Source: JAZLIL01 sp045617405 (GTDB lineage: Bacteria; Bacillota; Clostridia; Lachnospirales; Lachnospiraceae). Taken from it: a stretch of DNA of 17,265 bases. A program made the translations under genes and the position numbers. The notes below the pieces were generated by a model. The model saw nothing but the letters and a program-made list of their open reading frames with translations. It was not told the DNA's origin and searched no databases. Each line of letters starts with the position of its first letter. The first letter of the stretch is position 1. Shown here in pieces: positions 15,401 through 17,265 of this stretch. The stretch is taken from contig JAZLIL010000063.1 in the NCBI GenBank assembly GCA_045617405.1, positions 1-17,265 on the forward strand, read 5' to 3'.

Positions 15401-16392
15401 TCATCTATCTGCTCATCGAGCCGGCGCTGCTTATCCGCATAGTTTTCCGCTTCCCGGCTCTCTCTTTCTTTCTCATCGTCATCCTTAAGGCGCTCATGAA
15501 GCGAAAGAGACGCAAGAAGACAGTTCGCTATGACATTCATCTTTGAAGCATACCTGTAAAGCCCTGCATAGGCCTCCGCCTCGATGTTCTCGTCCTGTCT
15601 GCTTCCGAGTTTGTTTATTTTTGCGACTAGTGCGTTCGATACTGCCTGAAGAAGGAAAACATACGCCGCCGACGGTGCTTTCCTGACGATGTCGCTCTCA
15701 ATCGCAGAAGCTCCCACTGCCATCGTTTCAACACCGAATTCCTGAAAAGCCGCGATTTTCTCTTTTGCCTCTTCAACGCCAAACTTCGCAGCATCGGTCT
15801 TTCGAAGTTCATCAAACAAAGAAAACAGACCAAGGACCGCCTCGCCGCCTTCGTCCTTTTCTTTCTTCTTCGACATAAGTGCCTCAGGGTCGATAAAAAC
15901 CTGCTTCGAGTCCTCGGGAATTTCACTGTCCATTTCACCAATTGCAGCAAAACACGATCCGCTCTCAAAGCAGTCGCTTCCCTTGGCAAACAGATCCTTT
16001 CTTAGTTTCTGCTCTCCCTCGTCAAGAGTTTTAAGAAGACTGTCCTTCGTCCTCCTGTCGCTCTCCATGAGTTCACTGTAATGCTGCCTCCTCAGTCTCT
16101 CCAGATGACGCCTTCTGACAAAGCGGACTCCTCTGACATCATCTCTGACCTTCTCGTCAATCAGCGCTGTATTGGCGGGATCGATAAAGAATCTTCTGCT
16201 AAGCATACCGCCTTCCCGAAGGGCATAAAGACCCTCTGTGCTTTTGACGACCTCGCGCCCGAACACTTCAAGACGGGAAAGAGTTCTTGCGCCTCCTTCC
16301 CGCAGTGCCTGCCTGTGTACCGTCTCAACCTCGGCCTTTTGCGCCATCAGAGATTCTTTCCGCATTCTCAGTTCTTCAAGATTTCCATCCAT
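9460..16392 (-). CDS. Giant 2310-residue protein of unknown function, helical, with C-terminal repeats
   Basis: I do not recognise this protein. It is a single intact frame of 2310 residues starting at ATG 16392-16390, with GGGAGGG 6 bases upstream, inside the end of the GNAT gene. It has no signal peptide, no cell-wall sorting motif and no clear membrane helix, so it is probably cytosolic unless exported by a dedicated system. Residues 1 to ~1430 are very rich in Glu, Lys, Arg, Ala and Leu and look helical, with coiled-coil-like stretches near 305-348 and 785-820. A cysteine cluster C517-x2-C520-x4-C525 is present. Residues ~1430-1920 hold at least three diverged repeats with motifs 'LFIRAIARRDVLDIS' (from L1805), 'LLVLVLQDRTILDYS' (from L1614) and a weaker copy from L1455. 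An acidic run near residue 2006 precedes a separate helical C-terminal domain (to 2310) ending 'GKMMGDYRG'. No catalytic motif or P-loop was found. Composition matches its neighbours, without frame breaks. The coding call is secure; a structural, scaffold or delivered-effector role is only speculation. Confidence 0.9.
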   Translation of the reverse strand: MDGNLEELRMRKESLMAQKAEVETVHRQALREGGARTLSRLEVFGREVVKSTEGLYALREGGMLSRRFFIDPANTALIDEKVRDDVRGVRFVRRRHLERLRRQHYSELMESDRRTKDSLLKTLDEGEQKLRKDLFAKGSDCFESGSCFAAIGEMDSEIPEDSKQVFIDPEALMSKKKEKDEGGEAVLGLFSLFDELRKTDAAKFGVEEAKEKIAAFQEFGVETMAVGASAIESDIVRKAPSAAYVFLLQAVSNALVAKINKLGSRQDENIEAEAYAGLYRYASKMNVIANCLLASLSLHERLKDDDEKERESREAENYADKQRRLDEQIDDVERSIERCEQVRRENNLKALRLAVRQLNPEDAYLASLLKTDGMREALVEKLSIRLGDRMITEDFFDMKTYKTLLGEIASRMEVKQSLADEAAGVLRSDDEMVMYANRLRTVLERCRKSSVLGDVAGQLADSEELRQRIIGGETGDALLIWMEENYEANLAAFEEFLQRSGFSDSEEISKKLTAAFCETCADTMCLKSATKTVSRAKSFIRNLKISHRALYDDIRLTKAYKMLDTSADIGEGVRKLKSTELLRAGGCGTELYLPYAERIGEAIMEKVHEGAFASLGYKAKTDEQINKLAHPQFAALVSEIKENLIRSMPAFGRINGYSFERIRAAVAPFAVLGDPGLVSREASKEEEKLSAEEEFKEIRREVEYYGENYAPKRAVYSLADRKKSRTFKSLFVDDEARADRRTERFSTSRDIKTRCMRSSVAGVNVWITYLEDLSLGKKTEDEIREGLAGSLVEAEQERQKKADDVKTKKEKISNLEKDIKNCSFELPMGEEEVLLAAKDRHYSDIQEERNDVYKERLSADRQLSVRRQLIFYRRIMKFVSQKKYTKLPLFMRRLYANLQKTMMDASITDEQFAAELEKAIAAAEGKTASPEALKVIERQTARIAELSRLGGKTFEKFVPYLMSDDRFYNTVSIYDDGAFLELVGKMKTRVLHASRFMDRYCAALPADVVDEILVNHFREYEENEYSDAELEEKVRSDYSEICNARLGSKKSLAEVMTDLQKGDVSKKGRETLQWQEFVKKNHDLIIARAETLQELTDSKKLRSLAEGTKELYDRNVPLRDEVFERLVAKKAKERAEALYSPGQGEVTEEELKANREALRVSFELFTKHLMITDTSGKGVKEAFVAKLEEAAGRLLEEDRETVSDTIRAKDFFEEKRAVWLLAEERKQKGREIADKNHRRREEAIAFLKDEKQLKKKPDAGEEKRKIAVLEAKTLSYPLLHLEAVDAIREMTAAMYSLSPEEYKKRYEELTGYFERAIAAEGVFEKLSDEVFAKETEEAGQSEEQRELDRKRLLAGLKDIWYAQLFTGKFDDGEEFSEEKLALRVREDLESSDFRRYIMDSRSLLEGMGSDSLTESEVTSYAVFDRDRFMSTIARELGKKKPAEEIKKFNTDDIRLFAVALGFPKLLGKEKTDKTATGQADPVKAVMLDDALSRIKMTKLGKAIASFVDGGELSVSADYSLAMMNLRKLRKAGGTEIDTDLAKMAVDFVEGIRKLRDAAVEPDLQFLGGSPEEMLGRQRITLGEKEQAVSGLKDFSDYVRGIDKDIDPDEENMRLLVLVLQDRTILDYSTQDGWWTTRKDGGTFKRVNEDGRAKMLAAAGSGYLSKLVGDLGEEAAVRAALAQLLTCQVRDDVDSQHFSLEGSVVKRKERIDKALLKEAAKFAKELLAEAKRFDVVRASVTPEYIRKSAIAPATRELDRMEAEKKAGTFELSEASFERFLKQQAEIDGEPAIFAGYLALSDNEKELFIRAIARRDVLDISKKNIMANRLGQAERDYVNPAARAVLVDEFVETGSMSGLTEADFEKAFYGAISCQYDDSRDYDKEEVDGAATHQAFLLNRERRTAVDWKLIQRGVQFVTRARSERTMAEGQKLLASFAGDEEGEFEVGTDFLRKNLHSAGNRLTRFAARFAAEELFDMVPDTAKLLVRTLLPREATNAVNSLGVFGGDEEEEEGKPGLVEKALGRFDEGADIVDQINTYANEDQISSAIVESVGKKVGAVASAASEVKKISDKAGMISDIKDIVAAVCHEAMLVDSAIKSKKLEASDEERKKQLESRLDASNAQMTALFMQAWDKLKAQVGQGSGFAADRGVDEIIAGTAGLLGDVAESAFGDAADVIMDTAVAFINFVRSAIHEEVVIRNSFDIPEAVRKQKELLLSVGFSEKAIESDGDGQTFFTKSQGFQGMTELGTFLGRNIAHSLLFAASRFNTKQLGVRVLATTTLKVLGCEDALNDTSAKAAETVFGKMMGDYRG

Positions 16393-16394
16393 CG

Positions 16395-17255
16395 TCAGCC
16401 CTCCCGCTCCGCAGATAAAACAACATTGTGAACATCAATGACACCTTCGGGTCGTGCCCCGATAAGCCGCTCGGGAAGTTCGCACGCCTTTTTGCTGTCC
16501 AGGCAGAATTCAAGTCTGACTGTCTCCGGCAGCCTTCCGCCTTCTATCTGTGTGAGAAGATTTTTATATCCCCCCATCAGCAAAAGAAGGACAGTCATCT
16601 GATTACCCTTCGGTACATCAAGAAGCTCGACGGAAACAAGATCCGGAGCGGAATGCCTCATCAGCAGAACGCCTTTTATCTCCCCGTTCTCTACAAAGAC
16701 CGTACTGAGATTTCTCTCAAATCTCCTGATATCCAGTGCCGGTTCGTCTTTCAGATACTCGCCGAAAACCTCCCTCGAAATCTGAGCGAGAGAAACAATG
16801 CCCGCTTTTTCAAAATCTGTTGTGCACGCCTTTGCTTCAAAGGCGGTCCCTTTTACCATGGAAAGAGGCACATCGTAGTAATACCATCTGACACATCGAA
16901 GAGTGCTCCCTCTCTTTATGAACAGCCTGTCTGCGGCAAACATGGAATCGGAATCGGAAACACAGTATTCGGAAAAAATCATATCAATCCCAAGCTCCTT
17001 CGCATTCCCGCAAAGGAAATCGACAAGACCGCCGGCAACGCCCCTTCTCCTGTAGCCCGGAGCAACGTAGATCCAGTCGATGCCCGCATAACCCGCAATG
17101 ATGATAATTATCATGATTCCGCAGGCAGTACCGTCATCATCGACTGCTCCGAACGCCATTCTTGTTCTTGCATCAACCTTTTCTCCTTCCTGGTAGGGAC
17201 GGGCAAAAGGCTGAAACTTTTCGCTGTTGTCTTTGTTTATCACAGTGTAATTCAT
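16395..17255 (-). CDS. GNAT-type acetyltransferase, probably tandem GNAT domains
   Basis: GNAT enzymes move an acetyl group from acetyl-CoA to an amine. The product has 286 residues. The first domain carries the CoA-binding signature 'WIYVAPGYRRRGVAGGLVDF' (61-80; R69-x-x-G72-x-A74), preceded by a strand of six isoleucines with Met in 'GIMIIIIIAGY'. The second half (~145-286) again shows a GNAT-like order, with 'GEIKGVLLMR' then 'SVELLDVPKG' and a hydrophobic helix, but lacks the CoA motif, so it is probably a degenerate second GNAT domain. The ATG is at 17255-17253; only 10 bases remain upstream and no ribosome binding site is visible, so the start might lie outside the window. The stop is 2 bases before the giant gene, which implies one transcript and translational coupling. 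The acetyl acceptor is unknown; the giant protein itself is one possibility. Confidence 0.8.
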   Translation of the reverse strand: MNYTVINKDNSEKFQPFARPYQEGEKVDARTRMAFGAVDDDGTACGIMIIIIIAGYAGIDWIYVAPGYRRRGVAGGLVDFLCGNAKELGIDMIFSEYCVSDSDSMFAADRLFIKRGSTLRCVRWYYYDVPLSMVKGTAFEAKACTTDFEKAGIVSLAQISREVFGEYLKDEPALDIRRFERNLSTVFVENGEIKGVLLMRHSAPDLVSVELLDVPKGNQMTVLLLLMGGYKNLLTQIEGGRLPETVRLEFCLDSKKACELPERLIGARPEGVIDVHNVVLSAEREG

Positions 17256-17265
17256 ACAGATTGTT

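Noticed and set aside
9460..16392. Giant protein as an SMC/Rad50-type ATPase or a phage tape-measure protein
   Set aside because: No Walker A, Walker B or ABC signature was seen, and there are no long hydrophobic segments or tail genes next to it as for a tape-measure protein.
1..17265. CRISPR array, tRNA, rRNA, transposase, integrase or phage genes
   Set aside because: No regularly spaced repeats, no RNA gene structure and no recombinase motifs were found, so nothing direct marks any part as a mobile element.

Overview
The window looks like a chromosomal segment of a Gram-positive anaerobe of the Clostridia, most likely Lachnospiraceae-like. The grounds are a V-type (not F-type) ATPase operon in the order G-I-K-E-C, a short (~354 aa) Clostridia-style MurG, a TSCPD/TIGR03905-type small protein, an orphan PTS IIC permease, strong GGAGG ribosome binding sites and TTGACA/TATAAT-like promoters. 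The organism is inferred, not proven.

Left to right. Positions 1-3924 (minus strand) hold the start of a V-type ATPase operon: peripheral-stalk subunit G/F-type, membrane subunit I (a), proteolipid K (c), peripheral-stalk subunit E, and the first 136 codons of subunit C, which runs off the left edge. The proteolipid carries the residue set known to bind Na+ in Enterococcus hirae NtpK, so the pump may be Na+-coupled. A good promoter lies at 4014-4042. The 499-base stretch 3925-4423 has no gene but holds that promoter, a weak terminator-like hairpin, a perfect 16-bp hairpin and a cluster of smaller stem-loops. Positions 4424-6350 (minus) encode an orphan PTS IIC permease followed by a membrane-anchored glycerophosphodiester phosphodiesterase with a TTG start. 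After a divergent promoter region (6351-6653), the plus strand carries a TSCPD-domain protein and murG. A bidirectional terminator separates murG from a convergent HIT hydrolase gene (minus). The HIT gene and nnrD (plus; NAD(P)HX dehydratase) are transcribed divergently from facing promoters.

The right 45% of the window (9460-17255, minus) is the unusual part. A two-domain GNAT-like acetyltransferase gene is followed after 2 bases by one uninterrupted gene for a 2310-residue protein of no family I can name. That protein is highly charged, apparently almost wholly helical, has no signal peptide or obvious membrane anchor, and in its last third carries at least three diverged repeats that I aligned by eye. 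An acidic linker then leads to a separate C-terminal domain. Its 3' end overlaps the convergent nnrD gene by 13 bp. The GNAT/giant-protein pair is the best candidate here for an undescribed system; the rest is ordinary housekeeping and energy metabolism.
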